Assembly (NCBI GenBank): GCA_050847315.1
Contig: CP193791.1
DNA length: 64,000 bases
Direction: 5' to 3' (one strand)
Origin: Cedecea sp000277545
GTDB lineage: Bacteria > Pseudomonadota > Gammaproteobacteria > Enterobacterales > Enterobacteriaceae
The notes below the pieces were generated by a model. That model saw only the letters and a program-made list of their open reading frames with translations, did no database searches and had not been told where the DNA came from. The position numbers were made by a program, and so were the translations under genes. Shown here one piece after another: positions 42,216-50,649 of this stretch. How positions within the stretch are numbered: position 1 is the stretch's first letter; each line of letters begins with the position of its first letter.

Positions 42216-43573
42216 TGGGACACTATCAGTCCGACCTCAACGCCTGGTTTGCCCAGCGCCATAGCAGCCTGAGCCAGCTTTCCGCCGTCAGCGCCTACGG
42301 GCGCATCACCGGCATCAGCGGCATCCTGCTGGAAAGCAGCTTGCCGCAGGCACGCATCGGCGACCTGTGTCTTATCAGCCGCAGCGGCGACACCGAAGTG
42401 ATGGCCGAAGTGGTCGGCTTTAACCCCCGCCACACTTTGCTTTCCGCGCTGGGGCCGCTGGACGGCATCGCCCAGGGCGCTCGCATCACGCCGCTGTTTC
42501 AGCCCCATTCTATTAGCGTGTCGGACAGCTTATTTGGCAGCGTGCTGGACGGCTTTGGCCGCGCCATCGACGAAGACAGCCTGTCGGCTTTTGCGCTGGC
42601 CAGCGAAACACCGGACGCCCGGGGCGTGCTCGGCGACGCGCCACCGCCCACGGACAGGCCGCGCATTGATACTCCGCTGCCGACGGGCATTCGCTCCATT
42701 GACGGCGTGCTGACGATTGGCGTAGGCCAGCGCGTGGGCGTCTTCGCCGGGGCTGGCTGCGGCAAAACGACTCTGCTCGCTGAAATGGCGCGCAACACGC
42801 CGTGCGATGCCATTGTGTTTGGCCTGATTGGCGAACGTGGCCGCGAACTCCGCGAATTCCTCGACCACGAGCTGGATGCCGAACTGCGCTCACGCACCGT
42901 CCTGGTGTGCTCCACCTCTGACCGCAGCAGCATGGAACGCGCCCGCGCGGCGTTTACCGCCACGGCCATTGCCGAAGCGTTCCGTAACAAAGGCAAAAAC
43001 GTCCTGCTGATTATCGACTCGCTGACGCGTTTTGCCCGCGCCCAGCGTGAAATTGGCCTGGCGCTCGGCGAACCTCCGGGCCGGGGCGGGCTGCCGCCGT
43101 CGGTCTATACCCTGCTGCCGGGGCTGCTCGAGCGCGCCGGGAAAACCTCACGCGGCTCCATCACCGCCCTTTATTCGGTGCTGATCGAACAGGACTCGAT
43201 GAACGATCCCGTGGCCGATGAAGTCCGCTCGCTGATAGACGGCCACATCGTATTGACCCGCCGCCTGGCGGAGCGCGGGCACTACCCTGCCGTGGACGTG
43301 CTGGCCAGCCTGAGCCGAACCATGAGCAACGTCGTCCCACGAGAACACATTGCCGAAGCCAGCACGCTGCGCCAGATGATGTCGGCTTACCAGCAGGTCG
43401 AAATGCTGATCCGCCTCGGGGAATACCAGCCGGGAAATGACCCGATGACCGACGCCGCAGTGCAATCTCAGTCGGCCATCAACGCGTTTTTACGCCAGGC
43501 CAACCACGCCCCGAGCGACTTCGTCGACACCCGCCAGCAGCTACAGGAGGTGATTGCTTATGCGCCGTTATAG
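42209..43573 (+). CDS. hrcN: T3SS ATPase HrcN
   Basis: 454-residue hexameric ATPase (FliI/InvC family) that releases effectors from chaperones. Walker A GAGCGKTT spans about 181-188, Walker B is LLIIDSLTRFARAQREIGL, and the signature PSVYTLLPGLLERAG is present. The start may be ATG 42209 or ATG 42215. It is coupled to hrpQ upstream and hrpO downstream. Confidence 0.96.
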   Translation: MVMGHYQSDLNAWFAQRHSSLSQLSAVSAYGRITGISGILLESSLPQARIGDLCLISRSGDTEVMAEVVGFNPRHTLLSALGPLDGIAQGARITPLFQPHSISVSDSLFGSVLDGFGRAIDEDSLSAFALASETPDARGVLGDAPPPTDRPRIDTPLPTGIRSIDGVLTIGVGQRVGVFAGAGCGKTTLLAEMARNTPCDAIVFGLIGERGRELREFLDHELDAELRSRTVLVCSTSDRSSMERARAAFTATAIAEAFRNKGKNVLLIIDSLTRFARAQREIGLALGEPPGRGGLPPSVYTLLPGLLERAGKTSRGSITALYSVLIEQDSMNDPVADEVRSLIDGHIVLTRRLAERGHYPAVDVLASLSRTMSNVVPREHIAEASTLRQMMSAYQQVEMLIRLGEYQPGNDPMTDAAVQSQSAINAFLRQANHAPSDFVDTRQQLQEVIAYAPL

Positions 43574-44027
43574 CGAGGCGGAAACGCCGCTTTCACCGGA
43601 CCCGCAGCAGGTTGCTCTGGAACAAGTGCTGACGCTCTTACTGCCCATCCGGCGGCGACGCTTACGCCGCTGTGAAAGCGAGCAGCGCCAGCATGAGCAG
43701 CAGCTCCGGCGCTGCCGGCAGGCCGTCGAGCAGGGCGAGCAGCAGCTGGCAGAGCAGAAAATCGGCTATTTGCAGCTGCGCAATAATTTCGTGCCGCAGC
43801 ACGCGGGCGTCACGCAGCCGCTTAACGACCTGCGGGAGACGCTGGACGTTGAGAAATCCAGCCGCGCGGGCGTGATTCAACAAATTCAGCACACGCACCA
43901 GCTACAGGAAGAGGTGCAACAGCAGCAGGAGCGGCTGACCGCCGCGCAGTCAGCCGTACAGCGCTGCCAGCGGGACATCGAAAAAATGGAGTATTTGCTC
44001 AACCAAAATCAGGGGAACGCTTTATGA
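43560..44027 (+). CDS. hrpO: T3SS central stalk protein HrpO (SctO)
   Basis: 155-residue, strongly alpha-helical protein rich in Gln, Arg and Glu, predicted to form a long two-helix coiled coil like FliJ/YscO, which inserts into the HrcN hexamer. It starts at ATG 43560 with AGGAGG nine bases ahead inside hrcN; the TTG two codons up was excluded. It overlaps both neighbours. Confidence 0.88.
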   Translation: MRRYSEAETPLSPDPQQVALEQVLTLLLPIRRRRLRRCESEQRQHEQQLRRCRQAVEQGEQQLAEQKIGYLQLRNNFVPQHAGVTQPLNDLRETLDVEKSSRAGVIQQIQHTHQLQEEVQQQQERLTAAQSAVQRCQRDIEKMEYLLNQNQGNAL

Positions 44028-44647
44028 TTCACCACGCGCTAAAAAACGCTCACCCGCAGCCCAGGCTTTGGCAGCAGGCCCATCCGGCCCCGCAGCCGCA
44101 TCACCAGCCCGAGAACGCCCCGCAGGCACCCACGCCTCGTGCACCGCGCACGCCGGGAAATAACACGCCCTTCATGCCGCAGATGCCCGCTCGCAGCACG
44201 TCCTCGTCCGGCCGGGCCAGCGATCGCCAGAAGCTGTCGCGGGATGAAAAAGAGTTCAGCGATCTCCTGTCTGACGATGAGCCCGACCCGGTGATGCCCA
44301 TTCTGGCGCTTAACCTGTTTGATGGCTCGCTCGGCGGCACGGAACAGCCGCAGCAGGCCAGTGAATCCCCGTCTTCCGCCCTGCGGGCGATGCTGGAATC
44401 GCACCTGATACAGGGCATTGAACAGCAGGAAAGCCTGCCCGCCCGCTTTAGCCTGCTGCTGCCGGATTTAGGCGAAGTGGTGGCGCAGGTTACCCCGGCC
44501 AATGGCGATGGGCTGGATATTGCCCTCGGCTTTTCCGCCGAGGCCTGGGACAAAGTTCGCGGCTTTGAACAGGATGGACAAGGCTCGCTCAGCCGCCGTC
44601 TGGGGGAAAAAGTTCGCCTGCGCTTTAAGCGGCGGGAGGCGGTATGA
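44024..44647 (+). CDS. hrpP: HrpP, secretion substrate switch/needle-length regulator
   Basis: 207-residue protein. The first 80 residues are His/Pro/Gln-rich and disordered (QQAHPAPQPHHQPENAP), typical of secreted ruler proteins. The C-terminal region (about 150-205) carries a FliK/YscP-like T3S4 domain. It interacts with HrcU to switch from pilus to effector export. Four-base ATGA overlaps on both sides show translational coupling. Confidence 0.85.
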   Translation: MIHHALKNAHPQPRLWQQAHPAPQPHHQPENAPQAPTPRAPRTPGNNTPFMPQMPARSTSSSGRASDRQKLSRDEKEFSDLLSDDEPDPVMPILALNLFDGSLGGTEQPQQASESPSSALRAMLESHLIQGIEQQESLPARFSLLLPDLGEVVAQVTPANGDGLDIALGFSAEAWDKVRGFEQDGQGSLSRRLGEKVRLRFKRREAV

Positions 44648-45696
44648 AACGCCTGGCGCTTGCCGCTCAGTCACCGGATGAAGCCCGCCTGCGGCGCTGG
44701 ACCGGAAGCGGCTGGCGGCTCCCTTTCTTCCGGGAAGCAATAGCCGGAGAACTTCGCCTCCTGCCCTCCCGAGCGCTGATCCAGCCAGATATGCCGGGTG
44801 AAGCTTTTCACTGCGCGGCTGGCACGCTGCTTTTTAGCGACCCGCTGCCGGTGCTGGGGCTGCTGGCCGATTGCCCGGCGCTTCCAGGCGTCTCCACCGA
44901 GGACAATGCCTGGTACTGGCGCTATTTCAGTCAACAGCTCAGCCCTGAACTGGCCGAACTCTTTGAGTTTCTGCAGCCCGCAGAAGAACGGCAAAAACCT
45001 GACGTCACGCTGCGCCTTGAGGTTTTTCTCGGCGAAGCCCAGGCCTGCACGCTGCTGTCGCTCTCCTGGGCCACGCTGCATCGGCTTGCTCAGCATCCGG
45101 CCTGGCAGCGGCTGATGGCCCCGCTAAACCCTGAACTCCCACTCCAGTTACCGCTGACCGTTGGCAAGCTCCAGCTTTCCGCCGGTGCCGCCCGCCGTCT
45201 GGTTAGCGGAGATTTGCTTTTGCCCTCAGAGACGTTCTTCTCGCCGGAAGGACACGGCGTTATGCCGCTGGCGAGGCGACAATTTCAGGTTCACCTGGAA
45301 CTGGCGAGCGAAACCACTCACAGAGACTTACTACACATTACGTTTAGCGAGGAGCTAACCATGACTTACCCGAACGCCCCCCTGGAGTACGACGATCAGC
45401 AGGACGGCGAAGAAGTGGTACCCGCCGGGGAATGGCAAACAACACGGGGGAGTTTCGACGACTTGTCGCTGGATTTAACCATCCGCTGCGGCAACCTACA
45501 GCTGACGCTCGGCGAACTCCAGCAATTGGATGCGGGGTCAACGGTATTGGTTCAGCACGTCACGCCGGGCGAGGCGCTGCTGTGCCACGGCAACAGCCTG
45601 CTGGCAAAAGGTGAACTGGTGGACGTTAACGGCACGCTCGGCTTCCAGGTCACCCGCATGCTGCGCCAGACGGGTACGGCCATGGAACCCGTGTGA
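44644..45696 (+). CDS. hrcQ: Cytoplasmic sorting platform protein HrcQ
   Basis: 350-residue single-chain HrcQ (Pseudomonas splits it into HrcQa and HrcQb). The C-terminal SpoA/FliN domain runs DLTIRCGNLQLTLGELQQLDAGSTVLV and ends near GFQVTRML. It forms the C-ring-like pods that recruit cargo. A linker with Asp/Glu (EYDDQQDGEEVV, about 255-266) precedes the SpoA domain. Such genes often have an internal start for a free C-terminal fragment; an ATG at 45361 would fit. Confidence 0.92.
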   Translation: MKRLALAAQSPDEARLRRWTGSGWRLPFFREAIAGELRLLPSRALIQPDMPGEAFHCAAGTLLFSDPLPVLGLLADCPALPGVSTEDNAWYWRYFSQQLSPELAELFEFLQPAEERQKPDVTLRLEVFLGEAQACTLLSLSWATLHRLAQHPAWQRLMAPLNPELPLQLPLTVGKLQLSAGAARRLVSGDLLLPSETFFSPEGHGVMPLARRQFQVHLELASETTHRDLLHITFSEELTMTYPNAPLEYDDQQDGEEVVPAGEWQTTRGSFDDLSLDLTIRCGNLQLTLGELQQLDAGSTVLVQHVTPGEALLCHGNSLLAKGELVDVNGTLGFQVTRMLRQTGTAMEPV

Positions 45697-46361
45697 TGGC
45701 CGAGAATATCAGCTCATTCAATCCGCTGGCGCTGGCCATCCTGCTGGGAGCCATTTCGCTGCTGCCCCTGCTGCTGATGATCACCACCAGCTTTCTCAAG
45801 ATTTCGATGGTGCTGATGCTGACGCGAAACGCCATCGGGGTGCAGCAAACGCCGCCCAACATGGCGCTTTACGGCATCGCACTGGCCGCCACGCTGTTCG
45901 TGATGGCGCCAGTATTCGACGGGATGCAAACCCGCTTCAAAGAGAAGCCTCTCGATACCACCAGCGCAGAGCGCTTAGAGAACAGCTTACAGTACGGCAT
46001 TAAGCCGCTGACCGACTTTATGCTGCGCAACAGCGACCCGGACCTTGAAACACACCTGATGGAAAACAGCCAGCGCATGTGGCCGAAAGATCTGTCGGAG
46101 AAGGTCGTCCACCAGCGCGACAACCTGCTGATCCTGATCCCGGCATTCGTGCTGTCCGAGCTGCAAAACGGCTTCAAAATTGCCTTTTTAATATTTATCC
46201 CTTTCCTGGTGGTGGACCTGATTGTCTCCAACGTGCTGCTGGCGCTGGGGATGCAGATGGTGTCGCCGATGACCATCTCTTTGCCGCTCAAAATTCTGCT
46301 TTTTGTCATGGTGAGCGGCTGGACGCGCCTGCTGGACGGCCTGTTCTACAGCTATATGTGA
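45696..46361 (+). CDS. hrcR: Export apparatus protein HrcR
   Basis: 221-residue FliP/SctR family protein with four membrane helices. The conserved motifs SFLKISMVLMLTRNAIGVQQTP and LIPAFVLSELQNGFKIAFLIFIPF are those of SctR. Five copies form the core of the export gate. The ATG at 45696 overlaps the hrcQ TGA by one base; a GTG one codon earlier is possible. Confidence 0.96.
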   Translation: MAENISSFNPLALAILLGAISLLPLLLMITTSFLKISMVLMLTRNAIGVQQTPPNMALYGIALAATLFVMAPVFDGMQTRFKEKPLDTTSAERLENSLQYGIKPLTDFMLRNSDPDLETHLMENSQRMWPKDLSEKVVHQRDNLLILIPAFVLSELQNGFKIAFLIFIPFLVVDLIVSNVLLALGMQMVSPMTISLPLKILLFVMVSGWTRLLDGLFYSYM

Positions 46362-46368
46362 GGACGTT

Positions 46369-46635
46369 ATGGACATGATCTACATGTTTAAGCAGGCGGT
46401 GCTGATGGTGGTTGTGCTCTCCGCGCCACCGCTGGTGGTGGCCGTGCTGGTGGGCATTGTGGTGTCCCTGCTACAGGCGGTGTTTCAGCTCCAGGATCAG
46501 ACCCTGCCCTTCGCCATCAAACTGGTGGCCGTGGGTACCACGCTGGCGCTGAGCGGCCGCTGGATTGGCCTGCAAATGGTGGAGCTGGCGCAGTCCGCCT
46601 TCAACATGATGGCCGCGTCCGGAACCCTGCGATGA
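46369..46635 (+). CDS. hrcS: Export apparatus protein HrcS
   Basis: 88-residue FliQ/SctS family protein with two membrane helices; four copies wrap the SctR-SctT core. The motif GIVVSLLQAVFQLQDQTLPFA is family-typical. GAGG precedes the start. Confidence 0.95.
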   Translation: MDMIYMFKQAVLMVVVLSAPPLVVAVLVGIVVSLLQAVFQLQDQTLPFAIKLVAVGTTLALSGRWIGLQMVELAQSAFNMMAASGTLR

Positions 46636-47441
46636 TCGCCGCCGAACTGACGCCCATTTTCAACGGCATGCTGGGGCTGGGGCTGGCAATCGCCCGCATT
46701 TACCCGTGCGTGCTGCTGACGCCGCTGTTTGCGTTCTCTGCCCTGAAAGGCATGATCCGCACGGCGGTTGTCGTGCCGCTGGCGCTTTTTGTCACGCCGA
46801 CTATTGTCCCGATGTTGACCCACGCCCCGCACACGCCGTGGGGCATTGTCGCCATGATGCTGAAAGAAGTGGTGCTGGGGATTTTTCTTGGCTACCTGCT
46901 GGCGCTACCCTTCTGGCTGTTTGAGTCGGTGGGCGTGCTGTTTGATAACCAGCGTGGAGCACTCAGCGGCGGCCAGCTTAACCCGGCCCTGGGCGCAGAC
47001 GAAACGCCGCTCGGCTACATGCTTTTGCAGTGGTCGATGATGGTGCTGATCGTCAACTTTGGCCTGTCCCTCGCCACCCAGGTTATCTGGGACAGCTACC
47101 GGCTGTGGCCGGTGGACAGCTGGCTGCCCGACTTCCGCGAGCAGGGGTTCCTGGTGTTTCTCGGCCAGGTAAAGCAGATGTTTATCGACACCATTCTGTA
47201 CGCTGGCCCGCTGGTGCTGCTCCTGCTGTTCCTCGATTTCGCCGTTGGCGTGCTCAGCATCTACAGTCCGCAGCTGCAGGCCACGGTACTGACCGTGCCG
47301 CTAAAATGCATCGCCGGGCTGCTGTTCTTTATCTTTTACCTGCCCACTCTGGAGTATTTCGCCGGCCACCAGTTCAGCGGCCTGCGCGATATGATCCCGC
47401 ACCTGGCGGATATTCTGCCCGCCCGTCAAACCACCTGGTAA
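46632..47441 (+). CDS. hrcT: Export apparatus protein HrcT
   Basis: 269-residue FliR/SctT family protein with about six membrane helices, caps the export gate. Conserved KEVVLGIFLGYLLALPFWLFESVG and DNQRGALSGGQLNPALG segments. ATGA overlap with hrcS. Confidence 0.95.
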   Translation: MIAAELTPIFNGMLGLGLAIARIYPCVLLTPLFAFSALKGMIRTAVVVPLALFVTPTIVPMLTHAPHTPWGIVAMMLKEVVLGIFLGYLLALPFWLFESVGVLFDNQRGALSGGQLNPALGADETPLGYMLLQWSMMVLIVNFGLSLATQVIWDSYRLWPVDSWLPDFREQGFLVFLGQVKQMFIDTILYAGPLVLLLLFLDFAVGVLSIYSPQLQATVLTVPLKCIAGLLFFIFYLPTLEYFAGHQFSGLRDMIPHLADILPARQTTW

Positions 47442-47465
47442 CGCCGCTTCGGAGGGTGCCAAGCC

Positions 47466-48548
47466 GTGAGTGAAAAAACAGAGAAGGCCAGCCCCCATAA
47501 ACTTCAGGAGGCCCGCAAAAAAGGCCAGGTGAGCCAGAGCCAGGACATCCCCAAACTGCTGATCATGTTCGGCGTCCTGCAGCTGATCTTTTCCATGATG
47601 GAGGCCAGCATGGCAAAGCTGCAGGCACTGATGCTCCTGCCGCTGATGCGCCTCAGCAGCCCTTTCAATCAGGCGTTAGGGGAAGTTGGCGGTGCCGCGC
47701 TGCTGACCGTCGGGGTGTTTTTTATGATGACGGTGGGCACCGTAATCCTGCTGCGCATTGCCGCAGGCTGGATCCAGTTTGGTCCGCTGTTTGCCATCGC
47801 CGCGCTGGCCCCAAAGCTTGAGGCGCTCAACCCGCTGAATAAATTCAAAGAGATGTTTTCGGTAAAGCAGTTTATCCAGATCCTCAACAGCCTGCTGAAG
47901 GCCATCACCCTTTCGGTGGTGTTCTGGCTGCTGATCAAACCCCGTCTGTCGCAAATGGCCAACCTTTCAGGCGGCACGCTGGACGGCTTCTGGCATGCGG
48001 GCGTGGCGATTCTGGAAACCCTCGCCCACACCATCGTCGGCGTGATGCTGGTGTTTTCGGTAGCCGACTTCGCGCTGCAGAAATACTTCTTCCTCAAGCA
48101 GAATCGCATGAGCCACGAGGACGTGAAAAACGAGTACAAGCAGATGGAAGGTGACCCGCACACCAAAGGCCACCGCAAACACGTCGCCCACGAAATCCTC
48201 AACGCACCGGCAAAAAAAGTCACCCCGCAGGAGATGGAAAAAGCCGACGTGCTGCTGGTGAACCCGACGCACTACGCCGTGGGGCTGCGCTATCTCCCGG
48301 ACGAAACGCCGCTGCCGGTGCTGCTGTTTAAAGCGCAGGACGAAGACGCCAAAGCGCTGATTAAACTGGCGCACGCCGCCAATATCCCGGTGGTGCGCTA
48401 CGTCTGGCTTACCCGCAATCTTTACCGCACCACCGAAGAAGGTGCCTATATCCCACGCGACACGCTAAAAGCGGTGGCCGCTATTTACCGCCTGCTGCGC
48501 AAGCTCGAGGGCCGCCTGAAGGGTGAAACGATTGAGTTTGAGGAGTAA
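47466..48548 (+). CDS. hrcU: Autocleaving export switch protein HrcU
   Basis: 360-residue FlhB/SctU family protein: four membrane helices (about 30-205) and a cytoplasmic domain with the self-cleavage motif NPTH at 266-269 in VLLVNPTHYAVGL. Cleavage before Pro267 permits the substrate switch. Starts at GTG after GGAGGG. Last gene of the operon, followed by a long non-coding region. Confidence 0.96.
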   Translation: MSEKTEKASPHKLQEARKKGQVSQSQDIPKLLIMFGVLQLIFSMMEASMAKLQALMLLPLMRLSSPFNQALGEVGGAALLTVGVFFMMTVGTVILLRIAAGWIQFGPLFAIAALAPKLEALNPLNKFKEMFSVKQFIQILNSLLKAITLSVVFWLLIKPRLSQMANLSGGTLDGFWHAGVAILETLAHTIVGVMLVFSVADFALQKYFFLKQNRMSHEDVKNEYKQMEGDPHTKGHRKHVAHEILNAPAKKVTPQEMEKADVLLVNPTHYAVGLRYLPDETPLPVLLFKAQDEDAKALIKLAHAANIPVVRYVWLTRNLYRTTEEGAYIPRDTLKAVAAIYRLLRKLEGRLKGETIEFEE

Positions 48549-48730
48549 CGGGGACGATTTTCCCTTACTCTGGGTTCTTTCTTAACCACATTTTACTTGC
48601 GAATCCTCCAGGAGATATCTGTCATTCTGCAGTTATTCCATTCACCTATAGATCTTTTTTCCCCGCATGTTCAGAAACGCTAAGCAGCAAGCCCACCGGC
48701 TATCACCTAAATATTAGTGAACAACTCGGC

Positions 48731-48777
48731 CCCTCACCCCGGCCCTCTCCCTTATAGGGAGAAGGTTAGGGTGAGGG
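48731..48777. repeat. REP-like palindrome
   Basis: Outer arms CCCTCACCC (48731-48739) and GGGTGAGGG (48769-48777), inner arms TCTCCCT (48746-48752) and AGGGAGA (48756-48762). This form of GC-rich palindrome is dispersed in many enterobacterial genomes; a shorter relative is at 8100-8120. Confidence 0.75.
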
Positions 48778-48849
48778 TAAAACAACCAGCGACTTTGTAG
48801 CTAAGGCAAATGTTAGTCGTAAAGCGAGGCATGGTTCCGGCTTAAATCG

Positions 48850-49081
48850 CCTCCGTTTTCTCTCCGACTGGCCAGGGTCCGGACGTCGGGAACGGCCGGA
48901 GGCTGAGAGCGTCGGGAACGCGTCTCAGCCGACCCAGGACTGGGAGATAAAACGGAGGTCTGCCGCTTCAGCGGTCGATTTATTTGGCCGGGAGTCCGGG
49001 GTCTCGGGGGAGTGACGGTGACTCCCCCGAGCCGTTCACGAGTTCAGTGGTGACATATAAAACAGAACTGGAAGTGAACGG
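48850..49081. other. Highly structured element, possible non-coding RNA or non-autonomous repeat
   Basis: Outer imperfect inverted repeat: CCTCCGTTTT-C-TCTCC (48850-48865) with GGAGA-T-AAAACGGAGG (48943-48958). Inside are two hairpins, CCGG/CCGG (about 48879-48898) and the perfect GGCTGAGA/TCTCAGCC (48901-48930), each displaying the same 11-mer CGTCGGGAACG (48884-48894 and 48910-48920). Then CCGCT/AGCGG (48963-48974), a perfect 11-bp stem CTCGGGGGAGT/ACTCCCCCGAG (49003-49031), and CCGTTCAC+AGTTC paired with GAACT+GTGAACGG (49032-49081). Nearly every base lies in a stem. The strand and function are unknown. Confidence 0.6.
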
Positions 49082-49189
49082 AATATTCGCCGCTCCTACA
49101 TAATCGCAGAGATTTTTGATTAAGAGACAGCTCTTAGGGAGAGAGTCGAATAATTATTCTGTACTGGAAATACACGGGCATGATCGAGA

Positions 49190-49234
49190 CAAAAAAGACC
49201 GGTATCCCACGCGATTAGCGCAGAAAAACCGGTC
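49190..49234 (-). terminator. hrpN terminator
   Basis: On the minus strand GACCGGT and ACCGGTC pair, with an inner GCG/CGC, followed by TTTTTT. It lies about 95 bases past the hrpN stop. Confidence 0.75.
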
Positions 49235-49329
49235 AAATAGAGGGCGAAGAAGAGTTTCGCGAAACACGCGTGGCGAAGTTACCTCGCACCACGCGTCAAA
49301 AGAACATCTGTGGATTACAACCCAATCTC

Positions 49330-50277
49330 TTAGGCCAGCACGGCGCTGGCCAGGCCCATCAGCGCGCCGTGGTGGTGCTTCAGGGCATCTTTGATGATAT
49401 TGCCGTTAAACAGCTGTGCGTCAGCATTCATCAGCAGGCTGGAAGAGCCGTTGCCCGGTGCCGTGGCGGAACCCGGGATAGAGCCACCCACCATGGAGGT
49501 TTTCAGATCGTTTTTCGCGGACTGGAAGGCTTTCAGCGAATCGCCGCTCAGCGGCTTGCTGTTTTTCAGCGCGTCTTCCCAGCTGGATGGGCCTTTACCA
49601 ACGTGCACCAGGCCCGGTATACCGGCGCCCGCGCTCTGCGGCTTGCCGTAGATTTCCGGGTGCTGATCCATATATTTACCGATTTCAGCACGAGTCTCTT
49701 TTGAGCCGCCGTCAACTTTACCGCCGCCGCCCAGCGCGCCACACAGGCCACTGGTGTCTGACTTCACGTCGTCCAGCGCCTGCAGGCCCATTTTGCTGCC
49801 CAACTGGCTGCCCATGTTGTTACCCAGCTGGTTAAAGCTGTTCGCGCTGTTGGCGCTGGTGGTGGACAGCGGCAGCTGGACCAGGCCAATGCCGGTAGAC
49901 GGTGACTGCAGGCCGTTGCTCATGCCGCTGTTGAAAGCGTTCATGTTGCCCGCCCCCGCCTGGCTGTTGAACGGCGTGTTCTGGGAATTCACGCCCATCT
50001 GCTGGATCACTTGCTGCAGCATCTGCTGCATGTTGCTCATTGCCAGCGTGTTGCCCATGCTCGCGCCGCCCTGACTCTGCGGAGACATAAAGGTGTTGTT
50101 ATTGTTACCGTTCATGCCGCCGGAGAAAAGCAGGTTGGTCAGTTTGGATGCAATGTCGTTCACCATCTGATCGCCAACGTTTTTCAACAGGTTAGCGGCC
50201 ATACCTTCTGGGGTTGCGTTCAGCGCCAGCTGCGGTAATGCAGTGGCCAGATTCAGCATATTTCCAATCGTACTCAT
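49330..50277 (-). CDS. hrpN: Harpin HrpN
   Basis: 315-residue heat-stable, Gly/Asn/Ser/Met-rich secreted harpin that elicits the plant hypersensitive response and aids effector translocation. The amphipathic helix QQMLQQVIQQMG lies near 85-96. The C-terminal YMDQHPEIYGKP...SWEDALKNSKPLSGDSLKAFQSAKND region resembles Erwinia HrpN. It is shorter than the E. amylovora protein (403 residues). It contains one cysteine in SGLCGALGGGG, unusual since harpins generally lack cysteine. Own hrp box upstream, own terminator downstream. Confidence 0.92.
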   Translation of the reverse strand: MSTIGNMLNLATALPQLALNATPEGMAANLLKNVGDQMVNDIASKLTNLLFSGGMNGNNNNTFMSPQSQGGASMGNTLAMSNMQQMLQQVIQQMGVNSQNTPFNSQAGAGNMNAFNSGMSNGLQSPSTGIGLVQLPLSTTSANSANSFNQLGNNMGSQLGSKMGLQALDDVKSDTSGLCGALGGGGKVDGGSKETRAEIGKYMDQHPEIYGKPQSAGAGIPGLVHVGKGPSSWEDALKNSKPLSGDSLKAFQSAKNDLKTSMVGGSIPGSATAPGNGSSSLLMNADAQLFNGNIIKDALKHHHGALMGLASAVLA

Positions 50278-50351
50278 TCGATTACCTCACCATGACAACG
50301 GGGTTGATACAGGCGACCAGCCCTGCTGGGTCGCAGTATTAAGACGCCTGT

Positions 50352-50379
50352 TAAGTGAAAAGAAACCGGCTTCGGTTCC
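50352..50379 (-). promoter_or_regulatory. hrp box of hrpN
   Basis: On the minus strand: GGAACC-N15-TCACTTA, 75 bases before the hrpN ATG. Confidence 0.85.
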
Positions 50380-50454
50380 ACAAAACTGCCTAACATCAGG
50401 AAAAAAATGATTTTTTAAAAACAGGCGTGAAAACAGCCACGCCCGCTCTGGCAC

Positions 50455-50640
50455 TCAGCGCACCGGCATCTGCGTGTAATCCTGCACGCCGTTACGCATA
50501 TCGTTCGGCCACCAGATGGTCAGGTGGTGGCTGTCTGACAGGGGACGACACGTCACGTTGTCACAGCCGTTGTCATTGCGGGTGGCACAGCCGCTAAGCA
50601 CAAACGCCAGCGCCATCAGTATCAAAATTGAAGGTTTCAT
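50455..50640 (-). CDS. hrpT: Lipoprotein HrpT (secretin pilotin candidate)
   Basis: 61-residue lipoprotein precursor: signal with lipobox LSGC (Cys18), then a 43-residue mature part with two more cysteines (NGCDNVTC). HrpT is a small outer-membrane lipoprotein needed for HrcC insertion or stability. It starts ten bases after hrcC with GGATC ahead, so it is co-transcribed. In Erwinia hrpV usually follows or precedes here; it is not present. Confidence 0.85.
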   Translation of the reverse strand: MKPSILILMALAFVLSGCATRNDNGCDNVTCRPLSDSHHLTIWWPNDMRNGVQDYTQMPVR

Positions 50641-50649
50641 CGTGGATCC

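Larger units (their letters stand above)
48549..49329. other. Long non-coding region between hrcU and hrpN
   Basis: 781 bases without a convincing gene (a 92-codon frame at 49116-49394 overlaps hrpN and has no ribosome site or family likeness). It holds a REP-like palindrome (48731-48777), a dense cluster of hairpins (48850-49081), the hrpN terminator (49190-49234) and another 8-bp hairpin, ACGCGTGG/CCACGCGT, at 49266-49296. No hrp box, tRNA or IS end is seen. Confidence 0.7.

Noticed and set aside
48835..48925. GGAAC-type words as extra hrp boxes in the hairpin cluster
   Set aside because: No CAC half follows at 15-16 bases on either strand.
48850..49081. Retron or CRISPR/tracr-type RNA
   Set aside because: No reverse transcriptase, Cas gene or regularly spaced repeats in the window; only hairpins are seen.
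49116..49394. Possible 92-residue protein between hrcU and hrpN
   Set aside because: It starts among hairpins, has no ribosome site, is rich in Arg/Ser and runs into hrpN on the other strand.
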